Below are positions 24,802 through 33,498 of a stretch of 64,000 bases of DNA, piece by piece. The stretch spans positions 3,534,001-3,598,000 of the forward strand of contig NZ_CP040709.1 of assembly GCF_005952805.1 (NCBI RefSeq). Direction: 5' to 3'. The notes beneath the pieces are model-generated. The model had not been told where the DNA came from and did not search any database. It was given only the letters and a program-made list of their open reading frames with translations. Origin of the DNA: Inhella inkyongensis. GTDB taxonomy: Bacteria > Pseudomonadota > Gammaproteobacteria > Burkholderiales > Burkholderiaceae_C. How positions within the stretch are numbered: position 1 is the first letter of the stretch; each line of letters opens with the position of its first letter. The translations under genes and the position numbers were made by a program.

Positions 24802-26649
24802 ATGTTGAAGTCCACCCCCGCCCTCGCGCTGGCCCGACGTGCCTGGCGCCAATTGCATGCCGATGCCGGTCTGTCGTTGAACCTGAGCGAGCGCGCGCTG
24901 CTGCGTGCGCGGGCCGACCAGGATGCACCCGCTCAGGCCTGGGCCCTGCTGGCCCAAGGATTTCACCGCCTGTACTTCGCCGCGCCGGCCCAGGCCGAGC
25001 AGGTGCTTGGGCAGGCGGCCCAGGCCTTTGCGGCCCAGCAAGAGCGTGCCGGCGAGGTGCTGGCATTGGCGGGTTGCGCGCGCGCGCTCTGGCGTCAGGG
25101 GCGGGTCCAGCAGGCGCAGGCCCTGCTGATGCCGCTGCGCGACGAAGGCCTGCAATTGCTGCGCAACGAGCAGCGTGGCGTGCTGCTCAATGCCATTGCA
25201 GGCTGCTACTCGGCCCAGGGTCAGAGTGAGCAGGCCTTCGCTTATATGTACCAGGCCCTGCGCGACGCCGGTCCCAAGCGCGGCCAGGGCTTTGACACCG
25301 CCTTGCACTGCAATCTCTCGCACGAGTTGATCGAGCTGGGCGATTTCCATGAGGCCCTGCGCCAGGTCGAACGCGGGCTGGAGCGCATGGTCGGCGTGGC
25401 CCATGGCCGCATGCACACCGTACTGCTCGTGAACCGGGTGATCGCACTCACCGAACTGGGTCGCGCCAGCGAGGCCCTGCCCGACATTCAGGCCATTGGC
25501 GCCGCCGCCAACGACCCCAGCGGTCGCGGTCTGGTGCCCATGCACTTCGAGGCCCTGGCCCTGGGGGCCTTGCGCGCGGGCAACAGCGCATTGGCCCAGG
25601 CCCTGATGGCGCGTGTGGATCCGGCCCAGCAACTGCCCGATGACCGCGTAGAGCTGGCGCTGGGGCGCGCCCTGGCGGCCAAGCTCGCGGGCGACCCGGC
25701 GCATGGCCTGCGAGAACTGGGGGCGGTCGCGGGCCAGTTGGATGCCGAGGGGGACGAGCGCCCCAGCCTGCGCATGCGCTGCAACCATGCCGCGCTGGAG
25801 GCCGAACTGCAGGAAGCCCTGGGCGATGCGCCGGCCGCCCTGCGCGCCCTGCACTGGGCCCAAGGCCTGCAGGCAGAGCGGGCCCGCTTGGCCTCCGCCG
25901 CCCGCTACCAGGCTGCCATGTTGCAGACCGAGCTGTTGGCGCTGCAGCAGCGTCTGGAGGACCAGGAGAGCAAGCGACTGGCCGCCGAACGCGCACGCAC
26001 CTTGTTGGCCGAGGCCAATGAGCGCTTGTCGCGCAAGATGGCCGAGGTGGAGGCCCTGCAGGCCCAACTGCGCGCACAAGCCACCCAGGACGTGCTGACG
26101 GGCCTGGCCAATCGGCGCCAGCTCAACGACAGCCTGCCCGCCCTGCTGGCCATGGCACTGCGCGAGGGCAGCCCGCTGGCGGTGGTGGTGATCGATTTGG
26201 ATCACTTCAAACGCGTCAACGACGAGCACGGTCATCCGGTGGGCGACCAGATCCTGGCCGGCCTGGGCCAGTTGCTGCGCGCGCATCTGCGCCGCAGCGA
26301 CCAGGCCTTCCGTTACGGCGGCGAGGAGTTCTGCCTGCTCATGCCAGGCACCTCGGCAGCCGATGCGCAGCTCAAGGTGCAGCAGCTGCTGGCAGCCTGG
26401 AAGCAGCAGGTGTTTGCGCTGGACGATGGTGGGCAGTTGGTCGGCCTGAGCTTTTCAGCCGGTGTCACCGACTCCACGCTGACCGCGCCCTCACCCAGCG
26501 CGTTGCTGCGTGGCGCCGATCAATTGCTGTTGCTGGCCAAGCGGGCGCAACGCGGCTCGGTGCTGGTACCCGGCGCGGCCACTTTCGCTGGGGAGGGTCT
26601 GCAAGACCCCGTGCAGCCCGCGTTTGCGAGAGAACCGGCCGGATCGTAG
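24802..26649 (+). CDS. Cytosolic TPR-coiled-coil diguanylate cyclase
   Basis: 615-aa protein with no signal peptide or membrane helix. Residues 1 to about 350 are helical TPR-like repeats. A coiled coil (about 365-430, rich in Gln, Glu and Leu) leads to a GGDEF domain with active-site GGEEF at about 506-510, preceded by RRSD, an RxxD inhibitory c-di-GMP site. It should make c-di-GMP in response to a signal sensed by the TPR array. The last 20 or so residues (after GAATFAGEG) are encoded by the left arm of an inverted repeat, so the native C-terminus may have been replaced. Confidence 0.9.
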   Translation: MLKSTPALALARRAWRQLHADAGLSLNLSERALLRARADQDAPAQAWALLAQGFHRLYFAAPAQAEQVLGQAAQAFAAQQERAGEVLALAGCARALWRQGRVQQAQALLMPLRDEGLQLLRNEQRGVLLNAIAGCYSAQGQSEQAFAYMYQALRDAGPKRGQGFDTALHCNLSHELIELGDFHEALRQVERGLERMVGVAHGRMHTVLLVNRVIALTELGRASEALPDIQAIGAAANDPSGRGLVPMHFEALALGALRAGNSALAQALMARVDPAQQLPDDRVELALGRALAAKLAGDPAHGLRELGAVAGQLDAEGDERPSLRMRCNHAALEAELQEALGDAPAALRALHWAQGLQAERARLASAARYQAAMLQTELLALQQRLEDQESKRLAAERARTLLAEANERLSRKMAEVEALQAQLRAQATQDVLTGLANRRQLNDSLPALLAMALREGSPLAVVVIDLDHFKRVNDEHGHPVGDQILAGLGQLLRAHLRRSDQAFRYGGEEFCLLMPGTSAADAQLKVQQLLAAWKQQVFALDDGGQLVGLSFSAGVTDSTLTAPSPSALLRGADQLLLLAKRAQRGSVLVPGAATFAGEGLQDPVQPAFAREPAGS

Positions 26650-26846
26650 AGCGAGGTCGGACACAAACAGTCCAGCGGACTGTTTGTGCCTACCCGAGCG
26701 CCGGCGCTTTTGCGCGCCGGCGGCGTGCGAAGGTCGGACTCGCAGTCCAACAGCCGAGCGCGCCAACGACCGAGACGGCCGGTTATCTCGCAAACCCTGG
26801 CGGGCCAAAGACTTTTCGGGCGATGGGGGGTTTGCAGACCCTCCCT
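26591..26846. repeat. Inverted-repeat element between convergent GGDEF genes
   Basis: The left arm (26591-26642) and right arm (26776-26846) share, in inverted orientation, GGAGGGTCTGCAA and about 22 bases around GTTTGCGAGA-AACCGGCCG. The left arm lies inside the end of the upstream coding sequence, and the right arm ends at the stop codon of the opposing gene. The interior holds several strong hairpins. No transposase is present. Confidence 0.7.
26662..26688. terminator. Perfect 12-bp hairpin between convergent genes
   Basis: CACAAACAGTCC, loop AGC, GGACTGTTTGTG, 12 bases after the TPR-GGDEF stop. It is symmetric and lies between convergent genes, so it could terminate in both directions, although neither side has a proper T tract. 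Confidence 0.5.
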
Positions 26847-29800
26847 AGCTGCTGATCAGCTCCAACCCGGCCGGGGCCGCGGCATCGGCATTGGCCAGCG
26901 CATCCAGACTGGCGCGCAAGCCGGCTTCGTCCAAGCCGTGCGCCTGCAGCACCCCGACCCAGCGATTGCGCCCCGATCGCTTGGCGCGATAGAGCGCGGC
27001 ATCGGCCAGGTCGAGCACGATGGCCCAGCCAGTGGCACGCGGCTGCGACTGCTGCAGCGGGAAGCAGGCAAAGCCGATCGAGCAGGTCCGACCCAGCGTG
27101 CGGCCTTGGCCCAAGTCAAAAGGTTGTTCGGCCACATGGCGACGCACACGCTCGGCCAGTTCGGCGGCTCCCGCGCGGTTGCTGCCGCGGGCCACCACCA
27201 GGAACTCCTCGCCGCCCCAGCGCACCAGGTAGTCGGATTCGCGGAACACCCGCTGCAGCCGCTCGCGCATCTGCACCAGCACCGCATCGCCCGCCGCGTG
27301 CCCGTGCTGGTCGTTGACCTGCTTGAAGTGGTCGATGTCGATCATGAACAGGCACAGGTCGGTGTCGACCGGCGGCGCCAGGCCCCGGCGTTGCGCCTCC
27401 TCCAACTGCCGCTGCACCAGGCGCAAATCGTCGTCCAGGCGCTCGATCACAAAGCGTCGGTTGCGCAGGCCGGTGAGCGGGTCGGTCAGGGCGCTGTCCT
27501 CCAGGGCCCGGCTCTTTTCTTCCAAAGCGGCGGTGGCGGAGGCCAGGGCCTCCGTGCGCTCCAGCACACGTTGTTCCAGCGCCGCCTGGCGCAGGCGCAA
27601 CAGACGGGTGCGGATCTGCACCGCAAAGCCGATCAGGCCCAGCAGGCCGACCAGGGTCAGGCCGCGCGCCCACCAGGTCTGCCACCATTGCGGCGACACC
27701 TCGATCGCCACCGCCAGCTCCTTGCGGCTCCACACGCCGTTGCGATTGCTGCCTTGCACGCGCAAGGTGTAGCGCCCCGGGGCCAGCCCGCCATAGCTGA
27801 CCGAGCGCTCGTTGGCATCGCCCTCGATCCATTCGCTCTGGTGCCCTTCCAGCCGATGGCGATAGCGATTGCGCACCGGCATGCTGAAGTCCATGGCGGT
27901 GTACTCCAGCGTGAAGCTGCGTTCCTCCGGTCCCAGCTGCAGTGCGGGCTGCAGGCGCGAGAGCGGCACGCTCACCCCATCGATGCGCAGCTCGCTGGCC
28001 TCGATGGCCGGCTCGTAACGCCAAGGCTTGAAGCGCGCCGGGTCCACCACCAAAAGCCCCCGGCTGCCGCCGAACAGCAAGCGGCCATCCGGCAGCCGCG
28101 CGTGGGAGCGGAACCAGCCGGTCCCGATGTCCACGCCATCGGCGCTGCTGAGTCCTTCGAACTGTTGACTCTGCGGGTCGTAGGCCCCCCGATGGGTCCA
28201 GATGCGTCCGGCCGCGTCCTGCTCCAAATTCGCGCCAAAGGACTTGCCGGCCTGACCGATGCGAGGGCTGAGAGCCTCAAAGCGCGCCTGCCCGCCCTGC
28301 CACGCCAACATGCGGTGCAGGCCGGCCGAGGTGTCCACCCACAGTTGCTGGCGCTCATCCACCAAGAGACCTAGCACGGTCTGATCGAGCAGGCCCTCAC
28401 CCGCCGAGGACTCGATCGACAGCAAACTCTGCGCCCCTGGCTCCAGGCGGTAGAGGCCCAATTCCCCGCCCACCCAAACAGCGCCATCCGCGCCTTGAGC
28501 GAGCGCATTGACATCCCCCTTGAGGGGCTGGTTGCCCGGCAGGCCCAGGCGTTCAAACTCGGCCTGCCCGGGTTGCCAGCGGTACAGGCCATCCTGGGTG
28601 CCGGCCAAGACCGCCCCATCGCGGCTGGCCAGCAAGATGCGCACCCGACCGCGCCCCAGCGAGTACTGCCGCAACCAGCGACGGCTGCTGGCCTCGAACA
28701 GGGCCACCCCTTCATCGCTGCCGGCCCATATGCGACCCGCACCGTCCAGTGCCAATCCCCCTACTCGCCCCCCGCGATAGCCCTGGGCCGCTGGCCGGAT
28801 CTCGGCCCGCAGCTGCAGATTCAGATCCAGCACGGCCAGGCCCCGGTCATTGGTACCCACCCAGACCTCGCCGGCCGGCGTCACCACCAGGCTGCGAGCG
28901 TCGATCACGCCCAGCACCGAGTCCTCGCGCGCTTCGGGCCGCCGCACCCAGACCGCGGAACCCTCTTCGGTATGGCGCTGCAGGCCACCGCCGTAACTGC
29001 CGACCCACAGCACTCCGCTGCCGTCCACCGCCATCGCGCGCACGTCCGAGCCCGCCAAACCCCAGGGGCGGCTCACGCTCTGCCGCAGCAGACGCAGGAG
29101 GGAACCGTCGCTGCGACGGCGGATCTCGACCCCGTTGGCGCGCCCCACCCAGGTTTCATCGCCAGCCACGTCCACCAGCACATTGATGCTCCCGGCGCCC
29201 GAACCCGCCGAATCCAGCACCTGCAGACCCTGCAGCTGCGCATCCACGCGCACCAGATCCCCCCCTTGGGTGCCCACCCACAGACGCGCATTGCTGTCCT
29301 GGTACAGGGCGCTGACGAGCCGGCCTGCAAACGCAATGGGCGGAGGCGCCATTTCAAATCGGGGCTGCCCCGGGCGCAGCCGCGCCAGTCCCGACCAGGT
29401 GCCCGCCCAGACCGTGCCCTGCCGATCCACCCACAACGACTGCACGCGGTCGTCGGGCAGGCCCTGCTCGACTCCCCAACGGGTGATGCGTCCGTTGGCC
29501 GGTTCGATCATTTGCAGGCCCCCCCCGACCGTGGCAGCCCAGATGCGGCCTTGCCTGTCTTCGGCCAGGGCGCGCACGGTGCCCCGCACAAAACCCCGGT
29601 CCGGGCGGAAGAACTGCCACTGCGCCGTGGCGGGGTCGTGCACGACCAGGCCGTCGCTGTCGGTGCCGATCCACAACCGGCCATCGCGCGCGGCCAGCAG
29701 GCTGCGCACAAAGGTGGTTCCGGTGGCGGGGCTCTGCGCCCCTGGCAGGGCCAAGGGCAGAAATTCATAGCCATCAAAGCGCACCAGCCCCACAGCGGTG

Positions 29801-29967
29801 CCGATCCACAGAAAGCCCTTGGCATCCACCGCCAGGGCCGAGACCACCCCGTCGGTGATGACGCCGCCGTCGCTCACCAGTTCAAAGCGCGGCTCCGCCA
29901 AGGCCGGGCGCTCGGCCTGCGCGCCGCTGCAGACCAGGGCCAGCAGCAGAACGAGCAGGGCGCGCAT
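26845..29967 (-). CDS. Beta-propeller (Reg_prop) sensor diguanylate cyclase
   Basis: 1040-aa transmembrane protein. A signal peptide (LLVLLLALVCSGAQA) is followed by a periplasmic region of about 14 Reg_prop blades with repeated W-x-G-T-x-x-G-L units (WIGTAVGLVRFDG, WAGTWSGLARL and others), then a Y_Y_Y domain (near 690-755, NRYRHRLEGHQSEW). One membrane helix (WARGLTLVGLLGLIGFAVQ, about 775), a coiled coil and a GGDEF domain with GGEEF at about 918-922 follow; RESD upstream is an RxxD inhibitory site. It resembles half of a hybrid two-component system with a cyclase output. It starts 11 bp after korB, so it is probably co-transcribed with korAB. The ligand is unknown. Confidence 0.92.
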   Translation of the reverse strand: MRALLVLLLALVCSGAQAERPALAEPRFELVSDGGVITDGVVSALAVDAKGFLWIGTAVGLVRFDGYEFLPLALPGAQSPATGTTFVRSLLAARDGRLWIGTDSDGLVVHDPATAQWQFFRPDRGFVRGTVRALAEDRQGRIWAATVGGGLQMIEPANGRITRWGVEQGLPDDRVQSLWVDRQGTVWAGTWSGLARLRPGQPRFEMAPPPIAFAGRLVSALYQDSNARLWVGTQGGDLVRVDAQLQGLQVLDSAGSGAGSINVLVDVAGDETWVGRANGVEIRRRSDGSLLRLLRQSVSRPWGLAGSDVRAMAVDGSGVLWVGSYGGGLQRHTEEGSAVWVRRPEAREDSVLGVIDARSLVVTPAGEVWVGTNDRGLAVLDLNLQLRAEIRPAAQGYRGGRVGGLALDGAGRIWAGSDEGVALFEASSRRWLRQYSLGRGRVRILLASRDGAVLAGTQDGLYRWQPGQAEFERLGLPGNQPLKGDVNALAQGADGAVWVGGELGLYRLEPGAQSLLSIESSAGEGLLDQTVLGLLVDERQQLWVDTSAGLHRMLAWQGGQARFEALSPRIGQAGKSFGANLEQDAAGRIWTHRGAYDPQSQQFEGLSSADGVDIGTGWFRSHARLPDGRLLFGGSRGLLVVDPARFKPWRYEPAIEASELRIDGVSVPLSRLQPALQLGPEERSFTLEYTAMDFSMPVRNRYRHRLEGHQSEWIEGDANERSVSYGGLAPGRYTLRVQGSNRNGVWSRKELAVAIEVSPQWWQTWWARGLTLVGLLGLIGFAVQIRTRLLRLRQAALEQRVLERTEALASATAALEEKSRALEDSALTDPLTGLRNRRFVIERLDDDLRLVQRQLEEAQRRGLAPPVDTDLCLFMIDIDHFKQVNDQHGHAAGDAVLVQMRERLQRVFRESDYLVRWGGEEFLVVARGSNRAGAAELAERVRRHVAEQPFDLGQGRTLGRTCSIGFACFPLQQSQPRATGWAIVLDLADAALYRAKRSGRNRWVGVLQAHGLDEAGLRASLDALANADAAAPAGLELISS

Positions 29968-29978
29968 GGCGGCTTCGC

Positions 29979-31034
29979 TTAGCGCAGCGCGGCGTTGATG
30001 CGTTCGAGCTGCGCGCCCCCGGGGCAGAGCGCCGCTTCGTCCAGCGCGTTCAGCGCCCCCGGCACCATCTTCAACTGCTGGTGCAGATTGCGCGCCTGCG
30101 CGTCCACATAGAGCAAGCCTGTGGGCAGCTCGCCCTGCTGCTGCAGGGTCTGGATGGTCGTCATGGCCGCCAGCCGGCTGGTGGGATCGTGGGCGGCGTG
30201 CAGCTTGCGCAGATGCAGCAGCGAGCCATCGGCCTGCGGCAGGCTGAGCAGCTCTCCCGCGCCCGGCTCGGCCTTGGCCTCGGGGGCCAGGTCGATGAAG
30301 TCGATGCGATTCAGGGCCTGGTTGTGCTCGCGCACATGGTCGTAGGAGCGTGTGCTGCCGGCATGGTTGTTAAAGGCCACACAGGGGCTGATCACATCGA
30401 TGAAGGCCGCGCCGCCGTGCCGCATTGCCCCCTTGATCAGCGGCACCAGCTGGGCCTTGTCGCCGCTGAAGCCGCGCGCCACATAGCTGGCGCCCAGTTG
30501 CAGGGCCAGGGAGACCAGATCGACGGCAGAGTCGATGTTCATCGCCCCTTTCTTGCTCTGGCTACCCTTGTCGGCCGTGGGCGAGAACTGGCCCTTGGTC
30601 AGGCCGTAGACGCCGTTGTTCTCGACGATGTAGACCATGGGCACGCCGCGGCGCATCGCATGCGCGAACTGGCCCAGACCGATGGAAGCCGAATCGCCGT
30701 CACCGCTCACGCCCAGGTAGAGCAGCTCGCGATTCGCCAGCGAGGCGCCGGTCAGGCAGGAAGGCATGCGCCCATGCACGCTGTTCAGGCCGTGGCTGGC
30801 GGAGAGGAAGTAGTCCGGCGTCTTGCTGGAGCAGCCGATGCCGCTCATCTTGGCCACGCGATGCGGGGCAATGTCCAGCTCCCAGCAGGCCTGGATGATG
30901 GCGGCGCTGATGCTGTCGTGGCCGCAGCCGGCGCACAGGGTGGAGATGCGGCCCTCGTAGTCGCGCCGGGTGTAGCCGACCTTGTTCTTGGTCAGCGTAG
31001 GGTGATGCAGAGCGGGTTTGGCGATGTAGGTCAT
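29979..31034 (-). CDS. korB: 2-oxoacid:ferredoxin oxidoreductase, beta subunit
   Basis: 351-aa TPP-binding subunit of a 2-oxoglutarate (or related 2-oxoacid):ferredoxin oxidoreductase. CAGCGHDS and SGIGCSS supply cluster-ligand Cys residues. The TPP motif runs from SGDGDSASIGLGQ through YIVENNGVYGLTKGQ, and FIDVISPCVAF is the conserved closing segment. It forms the enzyme with KorA, whose stop overlaps its start (ATGA). Substrate specificity (2-oxoglutarate versus pyruvate or branched-chain acids) is inferred from overall resemblance to KorB. Confidence 0.92.
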   Translation of the reverse strand: MTYIAKPALHHPTLTKNKVGYTRRDYEGRISTLCAGCGHDSISAAIIQACWELDIAPHRVAKMSGIGCSSKTPDYFLSASHGLNSVHGRMPSCLTGASLANRELLYLGVSGDGDSASIGLGQFAHAMRRGVPMVYIVENNGVYGLTKGQFSPTADKGSQSKKGAMNIDSAVDLVSLALQLGASYVARGFSGDKAQLVPLIKGAMRHGGAAFIDVISPCVAFNNHAGSTRSYDHVREHNQALNRIDFIDLAPEAKAEPGAGELLSLPQADGSLLHLRKLHAAHDPTSRLAAMTTIQTLQQQGELPTGLLYVDAQARNLHQQLKMVPGALNALDEAALCPGGAQLERINAALR

Positions 31035-32860
31035 GCCTTCACCTCTTTGGGGCTGACGGCCAGTTCGTGAACTTGTTTGGTGATGGCTGCGGCGATGAAG
31101 CGCGCGGTGATCGGCGTGCCGTCAAAGTGCAGCACCTTGCGCAGGCGCGCCGGGTCGATCTCCAGCTCGTTGACGAGCAGGGTGCGCAGCTGGCCGTCGC
31201 GGTTCTGTTCCACCACGAAGACGGCGTCATGCGCCAGGATGAAATCCTTCACCGACTGCGGGAAGGGGAAGGCGCGCATGCGCAGCGCATCCAGGTGGAT
31301 GTCGTCGGCCGCCAGGCTGGCCAGGGCTTCGTCCATCGAGGGTGCGGTGCTGCCGTAATAGATGACACCCAGCCGCGTGGGCTTTTCAGCGGCGCGCACC
31401 GCCGGTTGCGGGGCGATCTTGGCGGCGGTCTGGAACTTGCGTTGCAGCCGATCCGAGATGTACATGTAGTCGCTGCCGGCCTCGCTGTAGACCGCCTGTG
31501 CGTTGTGCGTGCTGCCGCGTGTGAAGTAGCTGCCCAGCTTGGGATGCGTGCCTGGCAGGGTGCGGTAAGGGATGGAATCGCCGTCCAGATCCTTGTAGCG
31601 CGCGAACTCCTTGCCAGCCTCCAGGTCGGCGGCCGAAAGCACCTTGCCACGGTCGTAGCGCCTTGCGTCGTCCCAGTGGAAGGGTTCGCACAGGCGCTGG
31701 TTCATGCCGATGTCCAGGTCGCTCATCACGAACACCGGGGTCTGCAGGCGGTCGGCCAGATCGAGCGCGGTGGCGCTGAACTCGAAGCACTCGTGCGGGT
31801 CTTCGGGGAAGAGCATCACATGCTTGGTGTCGCCATGGCTGGCGTAGGCGCAGGCCAGCAGGTCGGCCTGCTGGGTGCGCGTGGGCATGCCAGTACTGGG
31901 GCCGCCGCGCTGCACATTGATGATGGTGAAGGGAACCTCGGCGAAGTAGCCAAAGCCGAGGAACTCGGTCATCAGGCTAACGCCGGGGCCCGAGGTGGCG
32001 GTGAAAGCGCGCGCGCCGTTCCAGCCCGCGCCCAGGATCATGCCCACCGAGGCGATCTCGTCCTCGGCCTGCACGATGGCGTACTTGGCCTCGCCGTCTT
32101 CGGTGCTGCGCAGCTTCTTGCAATAGCTCTGGAAGCCTTCAGCCACCGAGCTGCTGGGGGTGATCGGGTACCAGGCGCACACGGTGGCGCCGCCATAGAC
32201 CATCCCGAGCGCGCTGGCCGCATTGCCCTCGACAAAGATGCGATTGCCCACCTGGTCGGCGCGCTTCACCTTCAGCCCCACCTGATGCTGACCCAGGTGC
32301 TCGCGCGCAAAGCTGGCGCCTGCGTGCAAGGCGCGCACATTGCCGTCCAGCAGCTTTTCCTTGCCCTTGTACTGCTCGGCAAAGAGCTGCTCGATGGCGG
32401 CGAGCTCCACGCTCATCAGCTCGGCCAGTGCGCCCAGCACCAGGATGTTCTTGAACAGGGTGCGCTGACGCGCGTCCTCGTAGGTGCCGTTGCAGATCGC
32501 GGTGGCCGGCATGCCGATCACGGTGATGTCGCTGCGACCGCAGTCGATGGGCTTGGTGCTGTCGTAGAACAGATAGCCGCCCGGCTCGATCTCCTTGACG
32601 TCCTGCGCCCAGGTCTGCGGGTTCATGGCCACCATCATGTCCACGCCGCCGCGCCGGCCCAACCAGCCGGCCTCAGTGACACGCAGCTCATACCAGGTGG
32701 GCAGGCCCTGGATGTTGCTGGGGAAGATATTGCGCGGCGCCACCGGCACGCCCATGCGCAGGATGGCTCTTGCGAACAGCTCGTTCGCGGACGCGGAGCC
32801 AGAGCCATTGATGTTGGCGAATTTGATGACGAAGTCGTTCGTCGATTCGATGCGCTTCAT
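31031..32860 (-). CDS. korA: 2-oxoacid:ferredoxin oxidoreductase, fused gamma-alpha subunit
   Basis: 609-aa subunit with gamma-like domain first (residues 1 to about 190, INGSGSASANELFARAI) and alpha domain second (EGNAASALGMVYGGATVCAWYPITPSSS near 210-240, then TATSGPGVSLMTEFLG and RGGPSTGMPTRTQQ). This is the normal fused architecture of KorA. It oxidatively decarboxylates a 2-oxoacid to the acyl-CoA and passes electrons to ferredoxin. It is followed by korB with an ATGA overlap. Upstream, a mosaic repeat element separates it from the flavoprotein gene that would be its natural electron-transfer partner. Confidence 0.93.
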   Translation of the reverse strand: MKRIESTNDFVIKFANINGSGSASANELFARAILRMGVPVAPRNIFPSNIQGLPTWYELRVTEAGWLGRRGGVDMMVAMNPQTWAQDVKEIEPGGYLFYDSTKPIDCGRSDITVIGMPATAICNGTYEDARQRTLFKNILVLGALAELMSVELAAIEQLFAEQYKGKEKLLDGNVRALHAGASFAREHLGQHQVGLKVKRADQVGNRIFVEGNAASALGMVYGGATVCAWYPITPSSSVAEGFQSYCKKLRSTEDGEAKYAIVQAEDEIASVGMILGAGWNGARAFTATSGPGVSLMTEFLGFGYFAEVPFTIINVQRGGPSTGMPTRTQQADLLACAYASHGDTKHVMLFPEDPHECFEFSATALDLADRLQTPVFVMSDLDIGMNQRLCEPFHWDDARRYDRGKVLSAADLEAGKEFARYKDLDGDSIPYRTLPGTHPKLGSYFTRGSTHNAQAVYSEAGSDYMYISDRLQRKFQTAAKIAPQPAVRAAEKPTRLGVIYYGSTAPSMDEALASLAADDIHLDALRMRAFPFPQSVKDFILAHDAVFVVEQNRDGQLRTLLVNELEIDPARLRKVLHFDGTPITARFIAAAITKQVHELAVSPKEVKA

Positions 32861-32902
32861 GGTGTGAATGCTTTCAACTGCGTGTGCGCTTTATTCAGAG
32901 CC

Positions 32903-33474
32903 CTTGGGGTCTTCAACCCCAAACCCCGACCCCTTTCTCTTTGCTTCGCCAAAGAGAAAGGGGGAAAGAGAAAGGCGACCCCCGATGCCTGCGCCCCTGG
33001 CTGAGCCAGGGGTTCCCTGCGGTGCGCGAAGAGCAGGCCCGGCCCAAAACTCACTTCGCTCACTGCGTTCGCTTCGTTCAAACAGTTGGGCCAAGTCAGA
33101 GCACGAGGCGCGCTGCGCGCGCTGGCCTGCTCTTCTGCGCTCCTCGGCTTGGCATAGGGGGACCCCCAACAACCAACAGCCGAACAGCCCGGACTGCCAA
33201 GAGCTGCGCCGTTTCCCGGGGTCCCCTATGCGCTGCCGAGAAGCGCAGCGGGCCAGAGCGCGCGCGCAGCGCGCCTCCAGCACTGACTCGGCGCGGCCGT
33301 TCAAACGGAGCGAGCTTGCGAGCGCAGTGCGTTCCGCGCCGGCTCTGGCTCGCGAGCATCGCAGGGGACCCCTTGGCGAAGCCAAGGGGCTGCGCATCGG
33401 GGTCGCCTTTCTTTGCCTACTTTCTTTGGCGAAGCAAAGAAAGTAGGTCGGCCGCCGGGCCGAAATCCCGGCGG
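32903..33474. repeat. About 570-bp mosaic intergenic element, second copy
   Basis: The left end has a TTGGGGT/AACCCCAA hairpin and a TTTCTCTTTGCTTCGCCAAA palindrome. The right end has the inverted TTTCTTTGGCGAAGCAAAGA palindrome and a CCGCCGGG/CCCGGCGG hairpin. It shares two modules with the element at 12718-13204: one inverted (33124-33194) and one direct (33285-33340). The different module orientation shows a mosaic build. It has no convincing coding content and lies inside the flavoprotein-korA-korB series. Ends are approximate. Confidence 0.8.
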
Positions 33475-33498
33475 GCTGGTTCAAGCAAAACGAGGGGC

